DNA of 64,000 bases from Diploptera punctata (lineage: Eukaryota; Arthropoda; Insecta; Blattodea; Blaberidae), in NCBI GenBank assembly GCA_030220185.1, contig JASPKZ010009950.1:1-64000 (forward strand), in the 5' to 3' direction. The notes under the pieces were generated by a model, which ran no database searches, was not told the origin of the DNA, and worked only from the letters and a program-made list of their open reading frames with translations. Shown one piece after another: positions 19,027-29,750 of the stretch. Position numbers and translations under genes: made by a program. Position 1 is the stretch's first letter. Every line of letters starts with the position of its first letter.

Positions 19027-20525
19027 ATAAAAAACGGAGAAACAAACAATTTATTGTTGCAGTATGTGGAGAACGAACAATATGCAGAAGTAGATGAATT
19101 AGAGATGCAAGAAATGATAAAAGTATTAAAGAAATGTAAAAATAGTAAAGCATGCGGAATAGACAATATAAACATAGAATTGATAAAAAATGCCCCAAAG
19201 AATTTTCAAGAAAGATTATTAAAATTCTATAACAAGTGCTGGAAACAAAATACAATACCAGAAGAATGGAAAATTGGAAAAATAATCTCAATATTTAAAA
19301 AAGGCGATATTAAACAAAGCCAGAAAAACAAAAACTATAGAGGCATAAGCTTACTATGTGTAGCATACAAAATATATGCAAAAATGATCAACCAAAGATT
19401 AACAACTCTAGTAGACGCAATAATATCAGAAGAGCAGACAGGATTTAGGAAAGGAAGAAGCTGCACAGACAACGTATTCACTTTAAAACAAATAATAGAG
19501 AAGCGAAGAGAATTCAACTTAGAGACGCACATCCTCTTTATAGATTATAAGAAGGCCTTTGATAAAGTGTCTAGACCAAAATTATGGAACATATTAAGTG
19601 AAAAAGGAATTCCACTACACTTGATAGCAGTAATTAAGAAAATGTATGAGAAAACAAAAATAAAAATAAATCAAAGGGAACCAATACATATAACAGGAGG
19701 AGTTAGACAAGGTTGTCCACTATCAACCACTCTTTTTAACATTTATTTCGACGACATGATAAGATCATGGAAGCAAATGACGACTGGGGGAATTAACTTA
19801 GGAAATATAGTGATAAAAACAGTAGCCTTTGCAGATGACCAGATTTTAATAGCAAAAACAGAGGATGAACTACAAAGAATGCTATATACACTAAATGAAA
19901 TATAAAAAAATACAACATGGAAATATCCTCACAAAAATAAAAAACAATGGCCTTCAAGGGCGCTCATCCAGTTCGGACAAAGATAATATTAGAAAATAAA
20001 CCAATAGAACACGTAGTAACATATAACTTCCTAGGTTGCGAAATTTCATACACAGCAAAAACAGATATAAATAATAAAATAAATAAATTTAATTATATAA
20101 CAGGTACACTAAAAAGAACTTTGAAAAATAAAGCCAGGAAAGACTCTATAATGAAATTTTACAAGACAATGGCAGTGCCTATTATTACTTATGGATCCGA
20201 AACATGGACAGTGACAACACAACAATCTGCCAGAATACAAGCTGCTGAAATTAGATTCCTCAGACCAATAGCAGGTATCAAAGAACAGACAAAAAACATA
20301 ACACAGAAATAAGACAACAACTAAAAGTAGAGGAATTAAACTCAATAATAGAGAAATACAGAACAAACTGGAAAGATCACTTGGCAAGGATGACAGAAAA
20401 TAGAATACTAAAAGCAACATACAGCTATTCACCACGAGGAAGAAGAAGTTTGGAAATAACAAGGAAAAGATGGAAAGAGCAGCAATTTGGAACCGGAACA
20501 GGCTAGTAAACAAGCCTAAACCGTG
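19027..20525 (+). mobile_element. LINE family 2 with long RT frame
   Basis: An open frame at 19054-19905 encodes 283 residues: KKCKNSKACGIDNINIELIK, EEWKIGKIISIFKKGD, NYRGISLLCVAYKIYAK, EEQTGFRKGRSCTDN, FIDYKKAFDKVSR, GGVRQGCPLSTTLFNIYFDD and the catalytic FADDQILIA at 19828-19854. A frame at 19947-20312 continues with FLGCEISY and YGSETWTVTTQQS. The C-terminal tail (YSPRGRRSLE) reaches about 20500. The 3' end GGAACAGG...AAGCCTAAACC matches other family-2 copies. The endonuclease is absent and frameshifts separate the parts, so it is inactive. Confidence 0.85.

Positions 20526-20555
<30 letters not shown>
20526..20555. repeat. (GAA)n tail of LINE
   Basis: About ten AAG/GAA units follow the LINE 3' end. 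Confidence 0.9.
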
Positions 20556-20557
<2 letters not shown>

Positions 20558-20559
20558 TG

Positions 20560-23040
20560 TGAAGAATTAGCTGAGAGAAATAAAGTAAAACCTGTCTATG
20601 AAGGAACATGACGGTTCCTTAAATATATTTCCGTCTTGGCAGCTTTCCTTCTTATAAAGGTTCCCAAATCACAAGCTTAAATTTTCTCACGCAGTGTAAG
20701 CGTTTTACATGCACGCTTTAAAGACATAACGTATTGACTGAAATACAGACAAAATAGTGTAAGTAGCACAGCTCTGTTTGCACGGCAATACAAAACAACT
20801 TTATTGCACAAAAGCGAGAAGGAACTCAACTAAGAAGGACTGAAGAGTTTCCCAACTCCCTCGCAGGTAACGTAAGCAGGCAAGGAGAAGCGAGGGATTC
20901 CCTGCTGTCACACATAAGCAAGGGTATCCCCGCAATACAATGGCAAGATAAGAAGGTAAAACGATATAATGCAGAAAGTGTCATTTGCAGAATTTTCACG
21001 TGTGCTCATTAATACTGTAATTAGAATGTGCTTAAGAAGAATTTTCCGTCTTACTGAGGTAAAAATTAACTATTGGTACTATAGAAATCATTGCAATTCC
21101 GCGTTATGAAGGTTTCCGGCATATACAGGACGATTTTACATACAGAAACGTATCGTTCTGGAGATTTTTTCGGTCTCTACAAGTTTCCTTCTTATAAAGG
21201 TTCCGGCTAAGGTAGGTTTTACTATATATATGTTGATTTTTTCCCCAAAAATTTGAGAAAAGGCTTAAAATAAAGTGAGAACTTGAGCTCAAAGTAACCT
21301 AAAATTGCCGTATTTCCAATGTAAAAATATGTATTAGTCATTGCTCAGACAGTGTAGTCAACTTATCACAAAATCTCCCTAACAAACAAGTGAATGCTAA
21401 CTAATATGGTGTACTAGTTCGACCACTTTCTCACCCTAACTTGCCCAAACTAACACTAACTTTCCCAATTTTCTCACCCTACTTGTCCACTAATGTACGT
21501 GGACTCCTGGGATATAATCCTCTTACAAGCGAGTAAACATGTTGGCAATTCACTCTAGCGGGAACTTGTGTTATCACATTGATCAACATGACGCTAGCAG
21601 TCACTTGTTCTCCGAACGAATTTCACACGTGCACGGTGGTATATAATAGCCCTATTATGACGTACCATATCTTGTGTTGTTTTGTATTGCACTCAGAAAT
21701 TCAATTTATTGTGACAATAAAATTAAATTATCTGGCAAATAAAGAGTTTCAAATAATACGAATTACGAGTTAAGCATCTGAATGCATGAAGACAATGCTA
21801 AATAAACAAGAGAGCAGATCGCACATAATCCAGTAGTAAAATTATGTGCGATAATGTGTTATCCAAGAACATGGCTATTGCTATATAACTTATTCTGATA
21901 GCAACAACTTGCCAATCAATGTCTGCGCGTCTCACATAGCCTACTCTAAGTAAATCATCTTCTTCTTAGCAAATTTTGAAGGAATTGAAATTGTTGAGAA
22001 CTACGGTAGTATACAAGGTAAAAAATGTATAATTTAACATTGTTATAACCTCAACGGTATATACAAAAAACAATTATGAACTTAAAAAGTATAGATTGCA
22101 ATTGTTTTCATGAAACGTTTTTGAAAAATTGTACATATATTCATTTATTTTACTTATTGCTATGAATTTGGATCATTTCAAGACGATATAAAAATAAGAA
22201 TAAATTGCATAATTCTCAGACGATCAAGGTGTTGTGATAGTATATCATGCCCAGTTGAGACGAAAAAGAGCCATTGCAGTTTTCCTAGGTTCAAGTGTGT
22301 TTTGAAACAGGTTTTTTCCAATATCTCTGAGCTGATCTCGAGACAATAGTTGGGGTACATTAAATTTTGAGAGTATGTTTAATACCATTAATATTTAAAA
22401 GAAGTGACACTATGAGATTTATTTTAATTAATAAATAGATTTAGATTTAGCAGAATCGAAGCAAAGACCTAATTATTGAAACAGTTAGATAAATCTAAGG
22501 AACTCATGTTTTTAGGAGAAAATTCACATCCAGGAAAATAAAAGGAAAATCATTAATTTTGAAATTCCCAGGGGAAAAGATTTAGAAATATTTTTACAAC
22601 ACGTGACGCAAAAAGATTCTAAGTTCCAACCATACACCATGCGCATGCGTCAACAAACGGAAGCGGTTTGCTATGGAAATCACGGGATGCAGCCAACATA
22701 TACACGATATTTAACTAACCTGGAAGGTAACCTAACGCATTTTAAGTACTCTAACCTGTGAAAGACCAATTTAAAACCTAACCTAATGCAATTTAATCAC
22801 TCTAACCTGTAAAAGAATGCAACGCCCATAAATAAATAATAAGTTCTGAAATTCTAAAGTATATTTGTACAGTTAATTAGTACGTACTCTATGTTGGCTG
22901 CACTGGAACACATATATTTTGTTGCATAGAATATCCGCTAAAATCAATATGGCTGCCACGTCTTCATGCTATGTAGTTAAATATGATAGAAAATATATTG
23001 AAATAATCGTTAGAAAAAATGTAAAAATCGTTGTAAATGG
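20560..23040. other. Intergenic DNA between genes A and B, mostly unrecognised
   Basis: AT-rich sequence without a supportable gene. A short motif (TTTCCTTCTTATAAAGGTTCC) occurs twice (about 20643 and 21184). A diverged pair of about 55-bp units with ACTCTAACCTG lies at about 22735-22815. I see no tRNA, rRNA or conserved ORF. Confidence 0.5.
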
Positions 23041-23100
23041 TGGGAAATAGATTGAAGAATGACACCCTAAGAATGAAATTTGTCCGGAGTTTATGAAGGA

Positions 23101-23290
23101 TATAAAATCTCGCGTCACAGGTTGTAAAGTGTAGCCAAATGTTTAATTTGGAAGTTCATCAGTCAACCAACAGATAGAGCGGAAAGCAACCAACAGGATC
23201 GCCAACCACCATTTTCAAGAGTTACAGATAGAACTGAAAATGATACAAAGAAGTGTCTAAACTAGTCTTGGAGAAATCTGCAATTATGAG
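23101..23290 (+). promoter_or_regulatory. Possible promoter/5' noncoding exon of gene B
   Basis: TATAAAA at 23101-23107 is followed by unique, moderately GC-rich sequence, an ATCAGTC initiator-like site at 23158-23164 and a consensus donor ATGAG|GTAAGG at 23291. Splicing to the acceptor TTGTTGCAG at 24267 would give a 5' UTR joined 13 nt before the gene B ATG. The TATA-to-initiator distance (about 60) is not ideal. This is inference only. Confidence 0.25.
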
Positions 23291-23555
23291 GTAAGGTATT
23301 AAATTTAACTCTATTTATTAATCTGTTAAATACGTTTCTTCACCGAAGGGTATGAAACGGGTTTCTGCAAGAGCAATGGTAACTTGACTCTCTTAACTTG
23401 ACTCTCTTCTTGAATCAACCTGTTTGTTTCCATGAATGTCACGGTGTCCTGGCAACCACTGAACTACAATATTTTATCATTTTTATGGAAAAGTTTAATG
23501 GTGTTCTTGCAGTTCAAGTTGTCAGAGGAGCTGGGATAGAAAGTTTGGCTGACTA

Positions 23556-23558
23556 ATG

Positions 23559-23591
<33 letters not shown>

Positions 23592-23592
23592 G
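23556..23592. repeat. (TA)n microsatellite
   Basis: TA repeats at the 5' boundary of the following LINE fragment. Confidence 0.95.
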
Positions 23593-23599
23593 CATTACA

Positions 23600-24098
23600 G
23601 GAACACTTTTCGCCCCAACTCCTTTCAAAAAACGTTAAAACCGAAAATATACAAAACTGTTATTCTATCAGTTTATATTATATGGATATAAAACATGGAC
23701 TCTTACTTTACGGAAGGAAAGGAAAATACGATATTTGAGAATAAAGTTCTTAAAAAAATTTGGACCAAAGAAAGATGAACAGACAGCTGAATGGAGAAGA
23801 CTACATAACAGTGAACTATATGGTCATTATAGGAAGTCCAGATATAATAAGAACAGTTAAGTCTCGTAGACTGTGATGGACAAGACATGTATCACGAATG
23901 GGGAATGAAAGACGTGCATGGAAGTTTCTTGTAGGAAAACCAGCGGGAAAACTCGAAAGAATGAGGTGGGAGAATAACATTAACCATGATTTGAGGGAAG
24001 TATATTATACAGGGAATGATTTGAAAACATTAGCTCAAGATGGGGATGTATGGCGAACTTATGTCCGTGCGGTCATGAACCTACGGGTTCGACAGTGA
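23600..24098 (+). mobile_element. RTE-like LINE family 1 C-terminal fragment
   Basis: Broken frames read SLYYMDIKHGLLL, a MNRQLNGEDY-like shift, then SPDIIRTVKSRRL, RMGNERRAWKFLVGKPAG, RMRWENNINHDLREVYYTGN and DVWRTYVRAVMNLRVRQ. The 3' end is followed by (TA)n. Confidence 0.85.
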
Positions 24099-24099
24099 A

Positions 24100-24102
<3 letters not shown>

Positions 24103-24150
<48 letters not shown>
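24103..24150. repeat. (TA)n microsatellite
   Basis: About 48 bp of TA at the end of the LINE fragment. Confidence 0.95.
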
Positions 24151-24153
<3 letters not shown>

Positions 24154-24280
24154 ATTGTTGACGGTGAGCAATAACAAAACAGGCCGTATATATTTGTGAA
24201 CTCGAATGGTAACGTAATGATAATGAATAATAATTCAATTTATATATGTTTATATTGATTGTTGCAGCTGCGTAGTGAAG

Positions 24281-24334
24281 ATGGACGAGAAGCCGGTCAG
24301 AACAGTCAGCAGATTCCGGGAAGTCCTGCCTCAG
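24281..24334 (+). CDS. Tret1-like: Tret1-like gene B, exon 1 (N-terminus)
   Basis: The ATG at 24281 is preceded by an acceptor TTGATTGTTGCAG at 24267, so the exon starts at 24268 with 13 nt of 5' UTR. It encodes MDEKPVRTVSRFREVLPQ, a short cytoplasmic N-terminus of the kind seen in insect sugar transporters (xxRxxLPQ before TM1). It ends in phase 0 with donor CTCAG|GTATAG at 24335. The start was chosen because no upstream in-frame ATG exists in the exon and the following exon continues the LPQ|VLA junction. Confidence 0.8.
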
Positions 24335-24680
24335 GTATAGTTCTTAACAAATATTTTTAAGTTCTCTGTCCATCATTGAGTGAATAATACAAGCTTGGCT
24401 AAAACAATATTGTTTAGTCCTACCTGGATTATGGAATTCGAAGCGCACCACACGCAAAAGAAATCGAAACCGTCTAACGCACAAATGCAATACTAAGATT
24501 TCGAGCTATCTTAATCTAACATAACGTAAGATTTGAGACCTAGACGATCTCCGTTCACATTGTCAATAGTAAAAATGTTATTCTACTTTATTGCGCAAAA
24601 CGTGCGCATATTGAAAGTGCGCTTCAGGATTTTTATGCAATCTTTCCACCAAGAAATAAAACATTATTTTGTGTTTAAAG

Positions 24681-24816
24681 GTGTTGGCAATGACAGCAGC
24701 TAATCTAGTAATTCTCAACATGGCGGTCACATTCTTTTTCTCAACTCTAGTCATTGCTGATCTTCACAACAGTCATCAAGAACTATCCATGAATGACGCG
24801 CAGGCCTCTTGGTTCG
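24681..24816 (+). CDS. Tret1-like: Tret1-like gene B, exon 2 (TM1 and first loop)
   Basis: The acceptor GTGTTTAAAG is at 24680 and the donor TTCG|GTAAGT at 24817. It encodes VLAMTAANLVILNMAVTFFF (TM1), then LNNSHQ-like DLHNSHQELSMNDAQASWFG, including the SxxxASWFG lead into TM2. It ends one base into a Gly codon (phase 1). A 480-bp CT tract starts only 11 bp past the donor. Confidence 0.85.
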
Positions 24817-24826
24817 GTAAGTTCCT

Positions 24827-24827
24827 T

Positions 24828-24887
<60 letters not shown>

Positions 24888-25135
24888 ACTCTCTCACCCC
24901 CTCCCTCCCTCTCTCTCCCTCTATCCTCCTCTAACTCTCCCTCTCTCTCTATCCTTCTCTAACTCTCTCTCTCCTTCTGTAACTGTCCCTCTCTCTATCC
25001 TTCTCTCTCTCCTTCTCTAACTCTCCTCCTTCTCTCTCTCCTCTCTCTCTCTTCCCTCTCTCTATCCTTCTCTCTCTCCTCTCGAACTCGCTCCTTCTCT
25101 CTCTCTCTCTCTCTCATCTCCGTCTCTCTCTCTCC

Positions 25136-25168
<33 letters not shown>

Positions 25169-25305
25169 ATCTCTCTCACTACATCTCTCTCTCTCACACA
25201 CACTCTCTCTCTCACATACACTCTCTCTCTCCATCCCTCTCTCACAACACTCTCCCTCTCCTATCTTCCCCCCTCTCTCTCTCCCTCTCTCTCTCTCTCT
25301 GTTTA
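24827..25305. repeat. Long polypyrimidine (CT)n tract with (CA)n core
   Basis: Nearly 480 bp of CTCTCT with CCCTC variants and a CACACA block at about 25144-25168, in intron 2 of gene B. The many Ser/Leu and Arg/Glu frames over it are artefacts of the repeat. Confidence 0.95.
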
Positions 25306-25380
25306 CCTTATATTTATCTCCCTTTTATATGTACTTCTATCTTATGTCACACGCTACCAGTGCATGTCGGGACGGAATGT

Positions 25381-25876
25381 ATATTATTCGCCCAACGTAC
25401 GTCTGCACGGCAAGAGGGGAAATGTTATTATCGCTAGTAGTGTCACCAAACTCTATTCTTATCCGGAAGGGAGAATCACTATACACATGTGACAGATCCA
25501 CTTAAATGTTTGTCAAATTAGTCATTTAATTGACGACGCCTGAAGGTGTCGGATCATTTAAAATCACAGTGTTTGTCATCTCTCTTACCAGATTCACATC
25601 ACAACACAGCGGACGATTTTGGCAATATGTAATGAGGAGGTAAAGGGAGGGACACGGTAATTCACCCCAATAGTACCAAGATTACGGGGATTATTTAATT
25701 TGGTCCATGACTTCTGTCTTCGGTTGGATCATTTAGAAAGCATAGGATTTGCCAGGGCTCTCCTTCCAGGCAAATAATACAACACAGGCGACAGGAAGTG
25801 GTAACATGGTAAGAGAAGGAAGAGAATCGACAGCACATTCCTAGCATATTTTCCGCGTGAATATTTAATTTGGGCG

Positions 25877-25884
<8 letters not shown>
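25381..25884. mobile_element. MITE-like unit with 15-bp terminal inverted repeats and internal duplication
   Basis: ATATTATTCGCCCAA (25381-25395) is the exact reverse complement of 25870-25884. The interior holds two diverged direct units of about 100 bp (around 25540-25640 and 25715-25815) sharing GGATCATTTA and CACAACACAG-like blocks. No TSD is recognisable because the right side runs into (TA)n. No ORF. Confidence 0.5.
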
Positions 25885-25911
<27 letters not shown>

Positions 25912-25912
<1 letters not shown>

Positions 25913-26253
25913 ATCCATCCATTAATAGTAATTCTTCCCGAGGGCAGGTTTCCCACTGCAATCATAGCATCTTCATGCTATGCTTTGCAGCTTTACTAGG
26001 GATTTATAGGTGTGGCAGCTTCCCGTTGTTTTCCACACCGGTGAAGGATGATGATGATAATGATAAGGATGATAATGATGGCCGGTTGATTTTCGGGGAC
26101 CTTTGGGCCCTAAGGTTCCTGACATTTGTTTTACAGGTGAGGAAAACCCCCGAAAAAAAACCTCACCCAAGAGCCTGTCCCGACCGGGAATCGAACCCAG
26201 ACCCCTGCGTGACAAGGCAACACGCTACCTCGAGACCACAGCGATGGACTTTA
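25912..26253 (-). mobile_element. tRNA-headed SINE, family A (full copy)
   Basis: The minus-strand head CCATCGCTGTGGTCTCGAGG and the B-box region GGGTTCGATTCCCGG are followed by the SINE A body and tail, then a (TA)n tract at about 25880-25910. It has small indels but full length. Confidence 0.85.
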
Positions 26254-26357
26254 TATATATATACCATATATATATATATATATATAACAAGTAAGCATTT
26301 TCGCTGCCTCTTATGATTTACGAGAATTGTTTATAAGGAAAACAAAAATAATGTTTA

Positions 26358-26455
26358 CACTGGAATGCCTGGATAGCGTGGTCGGGAATGCATTAACGTA
26401 ATGTGTTAGAGGTACAGAGTTCAAATCCCGGTTCAGGCATTAACCTTTATTTTCA
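26358..26455 (+). repeat. tRNA-like repeat
   Basis: CCTGGATAGCGTGGTCGGGAATGC and ACAGAGTTCAAATCCCGGTTC are A- and B-box-like. Flanks are ATGCCTGG and CAGGCATTAACCTTTATTTT. It is degenerate and not called as a tRNA gene. Confidence 0.5.
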
Positions 26456-26598
26456 TGGCATACATACTTTTTCCATTGTCATTTCTGTATTTACTAAACA
26501 GGATCCTTGAAGTTTTGTCAATTTTTCATCAAAATTATTTTAATGAGAACAACCTCAATAGCTTCGGAATTCGCTAATATAATGTATAATGTTTACAG

Positions 26599-26865
26599 GC
26601 GGACTTCCATATATGTGTCAACCTATCGGCAGCATTTGTTCAGGCTTCCTAGTAACGTGGTTGGGACGAAAGAGGTGCCTCATGCTCATCACAGTCCCCT
26701 ACCTAATTGCATGCATTCTGATAAATCAGGCCAACTCCTTACCAGTTCTCTTCTTCTCCAACGTGCTCATCGGCATTACTGTTGGCTTCACTGAGGCTCC
26801 AATCAACAGTTACTTCGGTGAAGTTTGTCAACCTGAACTCCGCAGCGTTTTGGCTGGCAGCGCTG
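26599..26865 (+). CDS. Tret1-like: Tret1-like gene B, exon 3 (TM2-TM5)
   Basis: The acceptor GTTTACAG is at 26598; the exon begins with the last two bases of a Gly codon. It encodes GLPYMCQPIGSICSGF, LVTWLGRKRCLMLI (MFS GRK motif), FFSNVLIGITVGFTEAPINS and YFGEVCQPELRSVLAGSA. It ends one base into a codon at donor GCTG|GTAATG (26866). It is clearly paralogous to 3299-3565 of gene A and has no frameshift. Confidence 0.9.
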
Positions 26866-26913
26866 GTAATGTATTATTCTTATTCAAATGTCTCCCCAGA
26901 ATAGCGTTATTAC

Positions 26914-27608
26914 TAGGGCAAGGCAATTAATGATTTTGCATCTTGTTCTTATGAAGGTTGAAACATTGCTTGCATATATGAAAATGTATGACATTAAAAT
27001 ACGGATTAAATAAAAGCAATTCGTTAGGGCATTTTTTTGCATTTTCTTAACTTTTCTATGGATAGATCATTTTTAGGTCTTTTGAGCATTTTGTACACTT
27101 TTCCGGCAGGCTGTGACATTATTTTTATATGATTTGAGATTTTTATTATAATTCAGTATTTTCCAAGTCAATACAATTTCTTGGAATTAAGTATATGTTT
27201 TGCTAACTACTACTATTTTTCAAGGTATGTGCTTAATTGAACTTGCCCACTTCTGGGAATTTTATTCAATTGCTTAGAGCTTATGATAGCTATTTTGGTT
27301 GTTAACTGCAATTCAAAATTGCCGTAAAAGTGCACTGTGTAACTGAAATGGATTTTCTGCAATAAAAGGTACTCTAATATGTATTTTTAAATACTTTTCT
27401 TTTAATATTTTGATGTCAAGTTAAATTTTATGTAATTCAGTAATCAAGTGAGTACTCAATCTAATGAATAGTATTTTTGTTGGTAATTCTTAACTTCTTA
27501 TACGTCATTTTTTTATTTTATTGGTCATTTTTTGTATTTTTTAGGTCTTAGATGCATTTTTATTTTGCATTTTTTACCAATTTATAGGTCATTAAATGCC
27601 TTGTCCTA
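26914..27608. mobile_element. Non-autonomous hAT element with 8-bp TSD
   Basis: The left terminus TAGGGCAAGGCAATTAATGA and the right terminus, read in reverse complement as TAGGACAAGGCATTTAATGA, form about 20-24 bp TIRs with two or three differences. The flanking 8 bp are GTTATTAC (26906-26913) and GTAATTAC (27609-27616), one mismatch: the 8-bp duplication typical of hAT transposons. The 695-bp interior is AT-rich with no transposase. It sits in intron 3, 48 bp after exon 3. Confidence 0.75.
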
Positions 27609-27654
27609 GTAATTACTGTTGATGTTATTGTTTTTTTATTAAGGATTTTCTCTA

Positions 27655-27995
27655 CATTGCAGTAGTTATCGTTCAGGCCAAATGTATTTGCTCCGCCACA
27701 GATTTCCATCCTCAGCATCTTCTTCTTTGAGATCTCTGCTGATCATGTTTCTTCTCACTTCATCCATCCACTGTTCTCTGGGTTTCCTCCTCCTCCTCCT
27801 CCTCCTCCTTCAGCATTCCAATCCAGCATCGTTCTTGGAATTATATCATTCTCCATCCTCTTCAGATGTCCATACCAGTTCAATCTTCGTTCATCTATTA
27901 CTTCTATAATAATATGTTTAGTATTCATTATTACTCTAATTTTCTGGTTCCGAATTTTCTCCATTCTTGTTTTCTTGATGCCCTTCGCCAAAAAA
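27655..27995 (-). mobile_element. LINE C-terminal fragment with (CTC)n expansion
   Basis: The minus-strand frame encodes KIRNQKIRVIMN, DERRLNWYGHLKRMENDIIP (the GHxxRM motif of LINE C-termini) and DWNAE, then Gly repeats from a CTC microsatellite at about 27786-27810. Confidence 0.7.
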
Positions 27996-28015
27996 ACATA
28001 TCTGTTGTCAATAAA

Positions 28016-28074
28016 TTATTATTATTTATTATTATTATTATTATTATTAATATTATTATTATTATTATTATTAT
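28016..28074. repeat. (ATT)n microsatellite
   Basis: ATT repeats between two LINE remnants. Confidence 0.95.
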
Positions 28075-28084
28075 CTCAACGATC

Positions 28085-28245
28085 CAAAGTGAAACATGGT
28101 CTCCCTCACAACAGTCTCCCTTTGTCATCTATCCTTAGATTTTATTTCCCAGTTCTTCAGTCCGAAACTTCAAATATTTTTCTCAACATAATGTCATCCA
28201 TTCATCTTTCCTTGGTCATCCTCTCAACTACCGTTAAGGAAATTA
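28085..28245 (-). mobile_element. LINE C-terminal remnant
   Basis: The minus strand shows scattered LINE tail words (GKMNG and KNI-like) with many stops. Low-confidence remnant. Confidence 0.3.
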
Positions 28246-28249
28246 TACA

Positions 28250-28554
28250 CTATTCATGCTAGAACGGTCCACAGGTTACGAACTATATAGTCACAGGTTG
28301 TAAAAATATACCAAATGCTATTAATTACATGACTAACTACGTTTGTGGTACCAACATGTCTTCTTTTTTTTATTGTATTGCGATATCTAACGACATCGAT
28401 GTCTATCGCACTCCATTTGTTGTTTTTTGTAATCCCTGAGTCCCACATAACTAACGGAACTGTACACAAGATTTAATGGAAACGTTTCTAGTTTTCAAAT
28501 AAATTTACTCCTTTTATCACATTATTTGTTACTGCTATATTAAAACAAGCTAAT
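28250..28554. other. Intron sequence, no feature recognised
   Basis: Unique intron 3 sequence without an ORF or repeat homology that I can detect. Confidence 0.4.
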
Positions 28555-29135
28555 TCCCGGTATGCGCTGCTATGCCTAAATAAACTTTTTTTTTTATTTC
28601 AGTTAAATATATAAAAAGAAAATTTGGATAATACCTACCTCGGTTTATTTTAATAACGTATTGAGTTTCGTTTAGTAACATCGAAAATTACGACCGCTAG
28701 AGCGATTTTTTAATTTTCGTTTCAAGTGAACTCCTACACCTTATGGTTTTAGACCATAACAGATAGTGGATAAACACTCGCCGTATCTGAAAACCTGCAT
28801 GCATAAGGTATACATTGCGACGAATCAAACATGGCGGTTGCTAGAGTCTATTTTAATTTATTTTTCCTTCTAAAGGTCATAATCCACTGTTTTTTATGTA
28901 GGCCTAATACCAAATTCGGTTTATTTTATTATCATATACCGAGATTCGTTGTAAAACATCGAAAATGCGATAGCTAGAGCTATTTTTAAATTTTCGTTTT
29001 AAGTGAACTCCTACACCTAATGGTTTTAGAACATAATATATAGTGAGCAGACATTCGCCATACCGAAGTAACATTATGTCAAAAGTTCAAGTGAATTGCG
29101 CGACCACTTTTCGAGTTTTGCGATCACAAATATAC
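28555..29135 (+). repeat. Repeat W-related sequence
   Basis: It shares CGACCGCTAGAGCGATTTTT, TCGTTTCAAGTGAACTCC and TACACCTTATGGTTTTAG with 12400-12470 and 29640-29690. The block occurs twice internally (about 28640-28760 and 28915-29030). Confidence 0.5.
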
Positions 29136-29162
29136 GCAGTCTGAATGTTTATATATTATAAA

Positions 29163-29750
29163 GACTAGCGGATCCGGTAAACGTTGTCCTGCCCGAAAGT
29201 TAAAAAAAAACTCGTATTATAGCCGGACGATAAAAATACAAGTTACTTTTATACCATAAAATTAGATGTTTTTAAATAAGTTCGCAAGAAAACTCCTCAC
29301 TGTCATCTGTTGAGACTCAAGAAATATGCATGATGACGTCATATTGTTGCGCGGAATTTGTTGATAATGCAAATGACTACACATCCGACAAAAAATCCTT
29401 TAACCCGATCGCAACGCTACCTACCGAGTCCAATTGTGAATCTAACCCATCCAGGGACCCACTCAAACACACAAAAAATTCATCAAAATCGGTTCAGTCG
29501 TTCAGGCAGTTTTTAATTTCGGATTTCAAGTAAACCTCCACTTCTAATTGTCAGATTTCGTTCAATTTGAACAATACCTACCTCGATTTATTTTAATAAA
29601 GTACACTGAGTTTCTTTGTTAAACATAAAAAAATGTGACCGCAAGAGCGATTTTTCAATTTTCACTTCAGGTTAACTCCTACACCAAATAGTTTGACCCA
29701 ATCAGACACATACAAAAAGTTTATTCAAAATCAGTCCAGTCGTTTACGCT
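29163..29750 (+). repeat. Interspersed repeat W, copy 2
   Basis: It begins GACTAGCGGATCCGGTAAAC and follows copy 1 (11922) block by block: TTCGCAAGAAAACTCC, GATGACGTCA, AAATCGGTTCAGTCG, CCTCCACTTCTAATTG and GTGACCGCAAGAGCG. Confidence 0.6.

Noticed and set aside
22735..22800. CCTAACCTAA motifs resembling insect telomere repeats (TTAGG)n
   Set aside because: Only one or two units occur within a diverged 55-bp duplication; there is no array.
24827..25305. Several long Ser/Leu-rich or Arg/Glu-rich open frames on both strands
   Set aside because: They lie entirely in a CT microsatellite; openness follows from the dinucleotide repeat.
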